Below are positions 1-9,354 of a DNA stretch of 64,000 nt, in pieces (position 1 is the first letter of the stretch; every line of letters begins with the position of its first letter). The stretch spans positions 87,074-151,073 of the forward strand of contig SUYP01000002.1 of the NCBI GenBank assembly GCA_015060395.1. The letters are read 5' to 3'. The notes under the pieces were generated by a model. It saw only the letters and a program-made list of their open reading frames with translations, did no database searches and was not told the origin of the DNA. This stretch comes from Bacteroidales bacterium (GTDB taxonomy: Bacteria > Bacteroidota > Bacteroidia > Bacteroidales > UBA932). A program made the position numbers and the translations under genes.

Positions 1-225
1 GGAAATATGGCCTGCATAATGAATGCAGCCAATGAAGCGGCCGTAGCGGCATTCCTCAGAGAGGAGATCGGCTTCTATGAGATCACCGACATAGTCGGTC
101 AGTGTATGAATGGTGCGGATTTTGCAGCCGACCCTGATCTTGAAACCATTTTCGAAACAAACGAGACCATCCTTGCCAGAGCTTCCGAACTGATCGGAAA
201 AATCTCGGGCAGGAAATCATTCTAA
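1..225 (+). CDS. dxr: 1-deoxy-D-xylulose-5-phosphate reductoisomerase, C-terminal fragment (5' truncated by window)
   Basis: Open frame from base 1 (GNMACIMNAANEAAVAAFL...), typical DXR C-terminal NAANE motif; directly upstream of rseP as is common. Confidence 0.85.
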   Translation, partial: GNMACIMNAANEAAVAAFLREEIGFYEITDIVGQCMNGADFAADPDLETIFETNETILARASELIGKISGRKSF

Positions 226-237
226 ACCAGCCTGTAA

Positions 238-1575
238 ATGATCGTAATCATAAAGACACTTCAAGTAATACTTGCTCTTGCCATACTCATACTCGTCCAC
301 GAATTCGGGCACTTCATCTTTGCAAAGGCATTCGGCATAAGGGTTGACAAATTCTTCCTGTTCTTCGATGCCGGAAACACAAAGCTCTTGAGCACAAAGA
401 CCGGCTGGTTCGCCCGGCTGTTCCCGAAAGCCGCAGGATGGGAGACAGAATACGGCATCGGATGGCTTCCTCTCGGAGGCTACTGCAAGATTGCCGGTAT
501 GATCGACGAATCTATGGACACAGAACATCTCAAGACCGAGCCTCAGCCTTGGGAATACCGTGCAAAGCCGGCCTGGCAGCGTCTCTTCGTCATCGCCGGA
601 GGCGTGATGTTCAACTTCATATTCGCCATTCTGATGTATTCAGTCATCCTTGACATCTGGGGAGAGAGCTACCTCCCTAACAAGGGCAACAAGATATATG
701 TCAACGAACTGGCATACGAGATGGGCTTCCGCAACGGAGACGAGATCCTGAGCTTCGATGACTATATACCGGAGGATTTCGGTATGCTTCAGGCAGACCT
801 CGCAAGGCAGACCGCCAGCAAGGCAAAGGTGCTGAGGGACGGAGACACAGTCAATATATATATAGACTACAGTATGATAGGTCAGGTGCTCAACACTCCG
901 GGAATGTTCGACCTGGCTCTGCCGTTCAAGGTCCAGTCTGTCTCCGAAACATCACCTAACGCCGGTCTTGACGTCAGGAAGGGTGATATGGTCATAACAG
1001 TTGCCGGAGAAGAGGTGAATTATGTCCAGGAAGCCTGGCCGATCCTCGAAAAACATCCGGGAGAAGAGATTGCTGTGGCATTTCTCCGCGACGCGGATAC
1101 GGTAACATTGGATATGGCCGTTGACACGACCGGACGCCTCGGAGTCCTGCTGATGCAGCCGGACATACTCTCAAGGGAATATACATTCCTCTCGTCGATC
1201 CCGGCAGGCTTCAGAAAGACTTTCAGCACGATAGGAGGATATATCCAGGACCTGAAGCTCGTGGCTACGCCAAGCACAGAAGCCTACAAATCTGTCGGCA
1301 GTTTCATAGCCATAGGCCAGATATTCCCGGCCAGCTGGGACTGGTACAGCTTCCTGAGCATCCTGGCTCTCCTGTCCATTATGCTCGGCGTGATGAACCT
1401 TCTGCCGATCCCGGCTCTGGACGGAGGCCATATAGTGTTCACCATATATGAAATGATAACAGGCCGTAAGCCTAGCGACAATTTCCTGTATGCGATGCAG
1501 ATCATAGGAATGATATTGGTATTCGGACTTATGATTCTCGCCTTCGGGAACGACATAGCACGATTATTCAGATAA
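238..1575 (+). CDS. rseP: RIP metalloprotease RseP (site-2 protease family)
   Basis: HEFGH motif near N-terminus, PDZ-like middle, NLLPIPALDGGH C-terminal motif. Confidence 0.93.
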   Translation: MIVIIKTLQVILALAILILVHEFGHFIFAKAFGIRVDKFFLFFDAGNTKLLSTKTGWFARLFPKAAGWETEYGIGWLPLGGYCKIAGMIDESMDTEHLKTEPQPWEYRAKPAWQRLFVIAGGVMFNFIFAILMYSVILDIWGESYLPNKGNKIYVNELAYEMGFRNGDEILSFDDYIPEDFGMLQADLARQTASKAKVLRDGDTVNIYIDYSMIGQVLNTPGMFDLALPFKVQSVSETSPNAGLDVRKGDMVITVAGEEVNYVQEAWPILEKHPGEEIAVAFLRDADTVTLDMAVDTTGRLGVLLMQPDILSREYTFLSSIPAGFRKTFSTIGGYIQDLKLVATPSTEAYKSVGSFIAIGQIFPASWDWYSFLSILALLSIMLGVMNLLPIPALDGGHIVFTIYEMITGRKPSDNFLYAMQIIGMILVFGLMILAFGNDIARLFR

Positions 1576-1587
1576 AAAACACAAAAT

Positions 1588-2613
1588 ATGAAAAGATTCC
1601 TTACATATCTGGTGGTGGCTGTGACAGCAGTCCTTACCATAGCTTCCTGCAGCGAAGATAAGCGCAAGAAAGCCCTCCTCCCGAACATCAGCGGAAAGGC
1701 CGGCGAAGTAATCGTCGTGATTGACAAGGGTCTGTGGGAAGGTGCAGTGGGCACAGTGCTCCGCGACACACTCACAGCAGACTGTCCTTTCCTTCCGCAG
1801 CGCGAGCCTCTCTACAACCTCGTCGATGTGGCTCCAAGCGGATTCAACAATATGTTCCAGATACACAGGAACATCATTCTCGTGAACATTGACAGCAAGG
1901 TGACCGAGCCGGGAATAGTCATCAGGAAAGATGTATGGGCGGCTCCTCAGTGCGTCATCAACATCAACGCCAACGATGCCGAGACTGCCGTGACACTCAT
2001 CAAGGAGAACAGCCAGAAGCTGATAACCACTCTCGAGCAGGCTGAGCGCGACCGCGTGATCGCCAATGCGAAGAGATACGAGGAAAGGGCACTCGCCCCT
2101 GCGACAGCAGAAGTCATCGGAGGGTCCCCACACTACCCGTCAGGCTACCAGCTCAAGATGAAGACATCAGACTTCGTATGGATAACATACGCGCCACAGG
2201 GCACCCAGCAGAGCATTCTGGCCTTCAAATACCCTGTAGTGGAAGGTGAGGATATGATGAGCAGGACTTCCCTCATAGACAACATCAAGGCTATGCTTCA
2301 GAAGAATGTACCCGGTATGTTCGAGAATACATATATGACCATCGCCCCTGTCATAGATCCGTCAGTGAAGTACCTCAATTACAAAGGACACGCATTCGCT
2401 GAGATCAGAGGCCTTTGGGATGTTCACAACGATTATATGGGAGGTCCTTTTGTAGCACACGCATTCTACAGCCAGGACGGAAAGGATATGATCGTTCTCC
2501 TTGCTTTCGTTTATGCTCCGAAATACGATAAGAGACAGTATCTCAGACAGGTAGAATCAGTTCTCTATTCTTTCGAGTGGTCAAAAACTGAAAATGATGC
2601 AATAAAAGAATAA
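1588..2613 (+). CDS. DUF4837 family lipoprotein
   Basis: Lipobox-like TIASC near N-terminus; sequence resembles the Bacteroidota DUF4837 family. Confidence 0.7.
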   Translation: MKRFLTYLVVAVTAVLTIASCSEDKRKKALLPNISGKAGEVIVVIDKGLWEGAVGTVLRDTLTADCPFLPQREPLYNLVDVAPSGFNNMFQIHRNIILVNIDSKVTEPGIVIRKDVWAAPQCVININANDAETAVTLIKENSQKLITTLEQAERDRVIANAKRYEERALAPATAEVIGGSPHYPSGYQLKMKTSDFVWITYAPQGTQQSILAFKYPVVEGEDMMSRTSLIDNIKAMLQKNVPGMFENTYMTIAPVIDPSVKYLNYKGHAFAEIRGLWDVHNDYMGGPFVAHAFYSQDGKDMIVLLAFVYAPKYDKRQYLRQVESVLYSFEWSKTENDAIKE

Positions 2614-2619
2614 AATTAT

Positions 2620-2650
2620 TTTGTATTTTACAAATTAATTCATACCTTTG
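2620..2650 (+). promoter_or_regulatory. Bacteroidota-type promoter for tRNA-Glu/rpsT (TTTG -33, TACCTTTG -7, 19-bp spacer)
   Basis: TTTG at 2620-2623 and TACCTTTG at 2643-2650 match the TTTG/TAnnTTTG consensus. Confidence 0.75.
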
Positions 2651-2679
2651 CACTCCCATTTGTAAAAAATGGTCAGTTT

Positions 2680-2751
2680 GGTCGGTTCGTCTATCGGTTA
2701 GGACTCAAGATTTTCATTCTTGCAAGAGGGGTTCGATTCCCCTACCGACTA
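2680..2751 (+). tRNA. tRNA-Glu (anticodon TTC)
   Basis: GGTCGGT...ACCGACTA acceptor pairing, anticodon stem CAAGA/TCTTG with TTTTCAT loop, T-arm GGGGTTCGATTCCCC. Confidence 0.95.
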
Positions 2752-2775
2752 CAAGAAATATAAAAAATAAAAATA

Positions 2776-3030
2776 ATGGCAAATCACGCATCAGCAGACA
2801 AGCGCTATCGCCAGAGCGAAAGGCGCAGATTGCATAATAAGTATTATGCAAAGACTACAAGAAACGCAATCCGTGCGATTCGTAACACAACCGACAAGGC
2901 AGCAGCCGAGGCTAACGCTCCAAAGGTCTATGCAATGATCGACAAGCTCGCAAAGATCGGTGTTATCCACAAGAACAAAGCTGCAAACCTCAAGAGCGGT
3001 ATCGCAGTTTATATCAATAAACTTTCATAA
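2776..3030 (+). CDS. rpsT: 30S ribosomal protein S20
   Basis: [26 protein letters not shown]..., small basic S20. Confidence 0.95.
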   Translation: MANHASADKRYRQSERRRLHNKYYAKTTRNAIRAIRNTTDKAAAEANAPKVYAMIDKLAKIGVIHKNKAANLKSGIAVYINKLS

Positions 3031-3069
3031 AGAAAGGTTCCCTTTTAAGGGTTTTTCTTATAGCTGGAG

Positions 3070-3096
3070 AGCGGTGGTCAATGACTGCCGCTTTTT
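3070..3096 (+). terminator. Rho-independent terminator candidate after rpsT
   Basis: AGCGGTGGTC-AAT-GACTGCCGCT (with G-U pairs) followed by TTTTT. Confidence 0.6.
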
Positions 3097-3136
3097 CATT
3101 TCCAGCAGGGCAGATATCACATTACGCCGACAAAGC

Positions 3137-3171
3137 AAGCGGTCGGTTCCTTCACAGGGACCGGCCGCTTT
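3137..3171. terminator. Bidirectional terminator-like hairpin between convergent rpsT and PorV-like gene
   Basis: AAGCGGTCGGTTCC-TTCACA-GGGACCGGCCGCTT, 14-bp stem with wobble. Confidence 0.7.
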
Positions 3172-3215
3172 CAATATTTATGTAAATAACCAGAAGGTTC
3201 AGGTAGTATTCCAGA

Positions 3216-4106
3216 TCAGAACCTGACCCCTATTGTGGCACACAGGGTGCCTGATACAGGGCCGGAAGCTATCAGATAAGCCGCCGACAACGAAATCATA
3301 GATATGTCGAAACCCAAGCCCGCCGACATATATGAAGGTGCAGCTTTGACATCGGTAGAATAATGGTATCCGGCCCTCAGTGAGAACATATCGAACATTC
3401 TGAAGTCCGCTCCGGCATCCACTACTACAGCCTTGTTCGGTGACTGCGCAAGGTAACCGGCTCCAAGACCTATCTGAAGACCGAATTTCTCTCCAAATGC
3501 AAAGTCATTCTGGACACCTGCCTTGATAAGCATAGGGAGAGGAGCACTTGATGAGGAGTAGTTCAGCTTGGTTCCGAGGTTTGCGGCAAGAAGTCCCACT
3601 TTGAGACTCTTCACGGCATACACCACATTGACATCAGCACAGAAGGCTGACGCCTTGGCTTCCGGAGCAAGGCCGGAACCCACATATTTAGCCAATACAG
3701 ACACTGCAAGACCATCAATGATGGAATATGCCGCGCCAAGCCCTATCGACTGTTCCAGAGGCTTATATGAGCCCGTCACGACACCTGAAGCATCACTCAT
3801 CGGATAAGAACCGTATGTATTGAACCTTGCCTGTGCAAGTATTGCGACCTTATTGAAACGATAACTGACATCAGCATCGATAATGTTGCTTCCGACTCCC
3901 TTCGGGCTCCAGCTGAAATACGACACCGATGCGTCCACTACTGTCGTATCTATAGCCCTTGCGGCATCACCTACAGCCTTGATACCGCCTGTAGCCATAT
4001 CACGTGCATCATCAGGAAGATTAAGGAAAGAGGCCGTCTGAGCGTTCATCGACAAGAAAGGGATTGCCGACATCACACATAATATCAAAAATCTTTTTCT
4101 CATCAT
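3216..4106 (-). CDS. PorV/PorQ-like outer membrane beta-barrel protein (T9SS-associated family)
   Basis: Signal peptide, ASFLNLPDDARDMATGG N-terminus typical of PorV/PorQ family; beta-barrel pattern with terminal F; 4-nt overlap with upstream protease. Confidence 0.65.
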   Translation of the reverse strand: MMRKRFLILCVMSAIPFLSMNAQTASFLNLPDDARDMATGGIKAVGDAARAIDTTVVDASVSYFSWSPKGVGSNIIDADVSYRFNKVAILAQARFNTYGSYPMSDASGVVTGSYKPLEQSIGLGAAYSIIDGLAVSVLAKYVGSGLAPEAKASAFCADVNVVYAVKSLKVGLLAANLGTKLNYSSSSAPLPMLIKAGVQNDFAFGEKFGLQIGLGAGYLAQSPNKAVVVDAGADFRMFDMFSLRAGYHYSTDVKAAPSYMSAGLGFDISMISLSAAYLIASGPVSGTLCATIGVRF

Positions 4107-6661
4107 AGCTTGACAACATTTTGAGAGAATGACTTGCCGGACTTGGAAGTCACCTTTACATTATACACTCCAGAAGTAATACCGGTAAGATCCACAACCG
4201 CTGGGTTAAATGGGTCAGGGTTCACCTTCCCGTCAAACACAACAGTTCCGGAAGCTCCTGAAATCACGACATCCACCTCATCAGCCTGGGCACCTCTGAC
4301 ATAAAGTCTGCCGTCTGTGATCGGATTAGGATAGAGGTCGTATGCATTCGAACCGTCCCTCACCACTACGTTGAAAACAGCAGAAGCAGTCTTGCCGAGG
4401 GCATCGGACGCTGTGACAGTTATCTGGGCCATACCATATCCTATGGAAGTCAGAGTGAGGACATCTTTGGCGACCGAGCCTTTTGCTACGGACTCGGCAG
4501 AAGATTGGATCGAATACTTCAAGGTCTCGCCATCCTCATCTGTGAAATGATCAGACAGGGTAACCGTCTTGGTCTTGGTTTTAGAATTGAAAAGAACGTT
4601 TTCAATCGGCTGCGATGCTGCAGGAGCATTGTTTTCTTCCACTGTGAAAGTAATCTCACACTCCGCCTCGACGCCATATACATCGGAAGCGACAATACGG
4701 GACTTATATGTTCCTGCAGGAATTTTCTGAGCGTCAATATCTATGCGATAGATTCCATCCTCGATATAGAATGTCTCGAATGCGGTCGCCTCTTCATAGC
4801 GGACCTCGCCAAGTTCATTCTCCGGATCGCTGATATTGAACTGAAGTCTCGGCTGCATAAACTGCTTGAAAGTGTGCTCTGTGCCGTCAAGTGCCTGAAT
4901 GACAGGAGGCAGGTTATCGAGGGTACGGAGGGTTATATTCTCCGTAAGAGCAGAAGCATTGCCAAAGACATCATAACCTACTGCTGAGCAATAGTATGTT
5001 GAATTGAGGGCCAGTTTATCAAGCATTACCGAAAGAGTATCTCCGACAGCCACCTTGGAAACGGTGATCGGAATCCTCTGGAGAGAAGTGGTGATTTCGG
5101 TAAACGGTTCTGAACTGTAGAGAAGCTCGGCAGATCTGCATTCAACGCCCTCATTGTCTGCCGGCATAATGAATTTGATATTGAAAGATGAGCCTGAAGT
5201 CAATTCAGCCTTCGCGAATTCCGGTGCCGGTGGGAGGACTTCGCCATAATGAGCGACTGCAGCCGAAGCATCTACCAATCCTGCACCCATAAGTTCCGGC
5301 TGCAACGCAATGTCTCTGGCCGTCTTAAGAAGACGCTCTATGAGCTGGTCGCGGGTAAATCCAGGGCCTCCGAATTCAGAAAGAATAAGGGCAGCCACAC
5401 CGCTGACGTGAGGACAGGCCATAGAAGTTCCCTGATATCCGTCGTATGAATTGCCCGGTACCGTACTGAGAACCAGATGCATTTTGCTCGATTCTCCACC
5501 TGGAGCCGCTATATCGACCCATTTGCCGTGATTGGTATAAGATGCAGCCTTGAAATCACCGGCTATGGAAGAGACGGCTATACAGCCCTCGTATGAAGCT
5601 GGGTATCCGTACGGTTTTGACTCATTACCGGCAGCAAAGACGACGATACCACCCTTCATCGGACTGTCCGGGAGCTGATTACCATTCTCATCGCATCCGG
5701 CGAACTCATTGAAATAGTCAATAGCATCCTTAACATACCTAGGGGTATCTCCAATATCAGATCCGTCTTCGGTCAGATAGCCCCAACTGTTCTGGGCTAT
5801 GACAGCTCCATTGTTTGCAGCCCATACAAAGGCATCCGCCTCATTACCGCCGTTATCCCCTGCCATTGTCTGACAGGACATAATGCGGACACCCTTTATT
5901 CCTTTGGACGCGTCACCTCCTGCAATACCGCTTATACCGATCGCATTATTATTGACCGCTGCAATGGTTCCGGCGACGTGCGTTCCGTGATCCTCAGGAA
6001 TGATGTTATAATTGCCCATAACGAAATTATATCCGTTAATAGGGTTGCCGTCCGGATCCGTTCCCTGCCAGATATTGTCTTTAAGGTCTTCGTGGTTTAC
6101 ATCGACACCGTGGTCAAGCACAGCAACGACGACATTTTCAGATCCTACCACTCCGCGTTCCCAGGCCGGCCTGACATTTATATCACAGCCCGCCACAAGA
6201 CCTGTAAGTGGGTTTCCGGCATTTGTATAATGCCACTGCTTCCTCAGATCCGGGTCATTGAAGAAATGTGAGGATTCAGAAGAGCGTACGACAGGAACAT
6301 ATTCCACCATCTCGATTCCCGGAATGCCCATCAGGGACTCGCCTGCCTTAGTCAAAGGAGTAGAAGAATCAAATTCGACATCATACCACAGATGAAGCCC
6401 GGACCTGCGCATCCTTTCTTCAAATCGGCCTCCGTGAGAGAAAGTTCTTTTAAGAACTCCGACCTCTGCCAGACCGGCCGGCTCCTCACCTGCCTCAAGT
6501 CTCTGAGAAAGTTCTTCTGTAACCTTGATGCAGGCCTTTCCCGGTATGTAGAAATGCTGGTCCACAGGATCAGGAGCTGCAACGTCATAGACTTCGCTAC
6601 GCTGGCAGGATACCACAAGAGCGATAGCCAGCAAAAGTAGGGTATGATACGGTCGTTTCAT
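4103..6661 (-). CDS. Secreted S8 (subtilisin-like) serine peptidase with C-terminal T9SS sorting domain
   Basis: VAVLDHGVDVNHEDL (Asp), DHGTHVAGTIAA (His), GTSMACPHVSG (Ser); C-terminus DLYPNPITDGRLYV...GVYNVKV resembles type A sorting domain. Confidence 0.9.
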   Translation of the reverse strand: MKRPYHTLLLLAIALVVSCQRSEVYDVAAPDPVDQHFYIPGKACIKVTEELSQRLEAGEEPAGLAEVGVLKRTFSHGGRFEERMRRSGLHLWYDVEFDSSTPLTKAGESLMGIPGIEMVEYVPVVRSSESSHFFNDPDLRKQWHYTNAGNPLTGLVAGCDINVRPAWERGVVGSENVVVAVLDHGVDVNHEDLKDNIWQGTDPDGNPINGYNFVMGNYNIIPEDHGTHVAGTIAAVNNNAIGISGIAGGDASKGIKGVRIMSCQTMAGDNGGNEADAFVWAANNGAVIAQNSWGYLTEDGSDIGDTPRYVKDAIDYFNEFAGCDENGNQLPDSPMKGGIVVFAAGNESKPYGYPASYEGCIAVSSIAGDFKAASYTNHGKWVDIAAPGGESSKMHLVLSTVPGNSYDGYQGTSMACPHVSGVAALILSEFGGPGFTRDQLIERLLKTARDIALQPELMGAGLVDASAAVAHYGEVLPPAPEFAKAELTSGSSFNIKFIMPADNEGVECRSAELLYSSEPFTEITTSLQRIPITVSKVAVGDTLSVMLDKLALNSTYYCSAVGYDVFGNASALTENITLRTLDNLPPVIQALDGTEHTFKQFMQPRLQFNISDPENELGEVRYEEATAFETFYIEDGIYRIDIDAQKIPAGTYKSRIVASDVYGVEAECEITFTVEENNAPAASQPIENVLFNSKTKTKTVTLSDHFTDEDGETLKYSIQSSAESVAKGSVAKDVLTLTSIGYGMAQITVTASDALGKTASAVFNVVVRDGSNAYDLYPNPITDGRLYVRGAQADEVDVVISGASGTVVFDGKVNPDPFNPAVVDLTGITSGVYNVKVTSKSGKSFSQNVVKL

Positions 6662-6719
6662 AGAATAAGAGAAAAAATAAGGGCGTATGTCTTAAATACG
6701 CCCTTATCATATCAAGTTA

Positions 6720-7613
6720 TTAGAGTTCCAACAATTCTGCAAGATCAGGGCCGCCTGGGAATGAGATGTAAGCCTGAGATGTTACACCCCACCAGCTGAA
6801 TGCTCCGTTGTTGTAATTGAGAATAGGATACCATACGAACTGTGCCACATTCTCCATTACCATCTTGTTCTGTGCAACGCTTGCCTCATCCTTTCTAGCA
6901 GACGGATGGAGGAGATGGACAGTCATACCCTGCATCCTGAAACCAAGATTGATCATAGAAGCGTATGAAATAGAACCGTCCTCGTTGATTACGAACTCGA
7001 TGTAAGGGATCTCGTTCACGAACTCCATTCCGATTCTCTCAACGGTTGCCTTGTCGTAAGGATTAAGGAGTCTGTAAGTCTCGGTTCCATCCGGTGCCTT
7101 GATAAGCTGCTTCTCAGTAATAAAGAGACCATCGGCATCCTTATACCACCAGGTATCACAGTACTGTGCTATTCCAAGGTTCTGCCAAGCCTTCTTGCAG
7201 GTGAGCGGGAGAGCCGTTGCAGTATATTCTGAAAATTCACCGGAAGTAAGGCTTACAATGATGCTGTATTCGATGTCAGGAATGAGAGCATCGTATGAAT
7301 AAGATAGTGCCGCAGTTGCAGTAGCCTCACCAGCTGCGAAAGACACTGTTGAATTCTTGAGAGTGAACAGTCCTGATGTATCGGTAAGAGCGACTGTCAC
7401 ATCAAGAGCACCTGATGTATTGGTTCTTACAAACGGAACAAGAATGTCAGCTCCGTCAATATCAAGATTTCTAGGTGCTGTTTCGTCAGCCCTTACGTAT
7501 GTCTTGGACGCATCTTCCTGCGGTGCAGGAACGTATGCTTCTTCTGTACAAGCCGCGAAAGCTATGCTCAGAAAAGCGCCAAGAACGACCTTTGATAATA
7601 TATTTGTCTTCAT
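6720..7613 (-). CDS. Putative surface lipoprotein of SusC/D locus, unknown function
   Basis: Lipobox AFAAC; placed between SusD and protease on the same strand. Confidence 0.6.
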   Translation of the reverse strand: MKTNILSKVVLGAFLSIAFAACTEEAYVPAPQEDASKTYVRADETAPRNLDIDGADILVPFVRTNTSGALDVTVALTDTSGLFTLKNSTVSFAAGEATATAALSYSYDALIPDIEYSIIVSLTSGEFSEYTATALPLTCKKAWQNLGIAQYCDTWWYKDADGLFITEKQLIKAPDGTETYRLLNPYDKATVERIGMEFVNEIPYIEFVINEDGSISYASMINLGFRMQGMTVHLLHPSARKDEASVAQNKMVMENVAQFVWYPILNYNNGAFSWWGVTSQAYISFPGGPDLAELLEL

Positions 7614-7629
7614 TTCTTTACCGTCTTAA

Positions 7630-9336
7630 TTAAAACTGTGTTGTAGAATTCTCAACTGAAGAAGTTGGGTTAGGGTTGTTGAGAGTAGTCATAACTCCGT
7701 CAATCTCGCTAGGTACGCCTGTCTCGTCGAGGATATAGTCGTTGTTCTCGATCTCGTTAAGCGGAATAAGGAGGTTCCAGTATGGGCTCACTTCCTCAAT
7801 GTCATACTTAAGAGTTGAGTGGATTACGTTAGATCCCTTGTACCAGGTCTTGACACCAGGTCTGATACGCTTAGCATCGAAGAAACCGACACCTTCGCCC
7901 CAGAACTCTACTCGCTTCTGATAAAGCACCTCCTCCTGGAAGTTCTTTACGAAACCTTCGCCGAAAGTCGAAGAAGCGATAGTATAAGAATAATTAGGGT
8001 CACGGTACTCCTTCATAAATGCCTCAAGCTTAGCTGCACCAGCTGCCTCACCTTCAGTCATTCCGATAGCCTCAGCCTCGATGAGGTACATTTCCTCAAC
8101 ACGCATCATAGGCCAGTCAACAGCACCACCGATTGAATATGTCTCCCAATCGCCACCCTTGCAACGTATCTTGAGTGACTTATAGTCAGGAAGGCTTTCA
8201 AACGGATAAGCCGCGAGATAGTTTGTAGCGTCAGCCCATTCATAGTATGATGCAGGATATGTCTCTCTGTCTGGATCGATGAATGACCTCTTACGGAAGT
8301 CTGTTCTGTTCATACGGTCATACAGCCATCTCTGGATAGCCAACTGGGTAAGAGAGTTGTATCCCCAGTCTGACTCACCTGCGAGGAATCCTGTAGGGTT
8401 ACAAAGGTTACCCATATTGTTTCCTGAGATATTATAGTACCACATCCAAGAGTTGTTGCCGGCTGCATCGCAGAATGCAGTTGCAGGATCGTGCCACTGA
8501 GCCTCTGTCAATGGGGTCTTGCCTGAAGCATCGATAGCCATACGTGCATACTTTGCAGCGTTTGCATAATCCTCCATAGCCAGATACATACGTGCCTTCA
8601 GACCGTAAACAACTGGAAGGCCTGGATATCTTCCTGTAGGAGGAGTATAGTCAGCAAGGAGCTGCTCAGCCTTGTCAAGGTCAGCGAGAACGAATGCAGA
8701 CATAGCCTCCTTAGGAGCACGTGCAGTCTTGTACTCTGTCTCCTGCTCTGCGCTTGAAACGATGATCGGACCTGTAAGACCGAGCACCTTCGAGCAGTCA
8801 GTATATTTGTTCTGAGCAGGGAGGTAGATGTTATAGATATCGTGGTACATCAATGCTCTGTAAACGTAAGCGATACCGAGGTATGCCTTCTGGTCAGCAT
8901 TCATTTCCTCAAGCTGGGCAAGAGGTCCGATGATGTCGTTTGCAGACTTGATGATCTTATAGAGAGTCATAAAAGGAATCACCATACGATAAGTGTTGTC
9001 CTTCATTGAATATCCGTAAGATCCGGCATATCCGGTCCACCAGTCATATCCCTCAGTCGATGAGTTATTTACAACATCGTTCAGCATACGAGCGTATGTG
9101 ATGAGAATTCCAGAGTAAGACATATCGAACTCCTGCTGTACGGATGAACCGTAGAAGTAATATGGCTGATACATCTGTGCAACCAATCCGTCCACAGACG
9201 CCGCCATACCGGCAGCTGACTGGGCAAGCTGGTTAGAAGTTGCCGCTCCCTCAAGAGGGAAAGTTTCCTTGATACATCCGGTAAGCAGAGAAACTGAAGC
9301 AACAGTGACAAGTATAGTCTTAAAAATATTTTTCAT
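7630..9336 (-). CDS. SusD/RagB family nutrient-binding outer membrane lipoprotein
   Basis: Lipobox LLTGC; YLGIAYVYRALMYHDIYN and GLKARMYLAMEDYANAAKYA helices; C-terminal RVEFWGEGVGFFDAKR typical of SusD. Confidence 0.9.
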   Translation of the reverse strand: MKNIFKTILVTVASVSLLTGCIKETFPLEGAATSNQLAQSAAGMAASVDGLVAQMYQPYYFYGSSVQQEFDMSYSGILITYARMLNDVVNNSSTEGYDWWTGYAGSYGYSMKDNTYRMVIPFMTLYKIIKSANDIIGPLAQLEEMNADQKAYLGIAYVYRALMYHDIYNIYLPAQNKYTDCSKVLGLTGPIIVSSAEQETEYKTARAPKEAMSAFVLADLDKAEQLLADYTPPTGRYPGLPVVYGLKARMYLAMEDYANAAKYARMAIDASGKTPLTEAQWHDPATAFCDAAGNNSWMWYYNISGNNMGNLCNPTGFLAGESDWGYNSLTQLAIQRWLYDRMNRTDFRKRSFIDPDRETYPASYYEWADATNYLAAYPFESLPDYKSLKIRCKGGDWETYSIGGAVDWPMMRVEEMYLIEAEAIGMTEGEAAGAAKLEAFMKEYRDPNYSYTIASSTFGEGFVKNFQEEVLYQKRVEFWGEGVGFFDAKRIRPGVKTWYKGSNVIHSTLKYDIEEVSPYWNLLIPLNEIENNDYILDETGVPSEIDGVMTTLNNPNPTSSVENSTTQF

Positions 9337-9354
9337 TGTTCTATCCTCCCTTAA

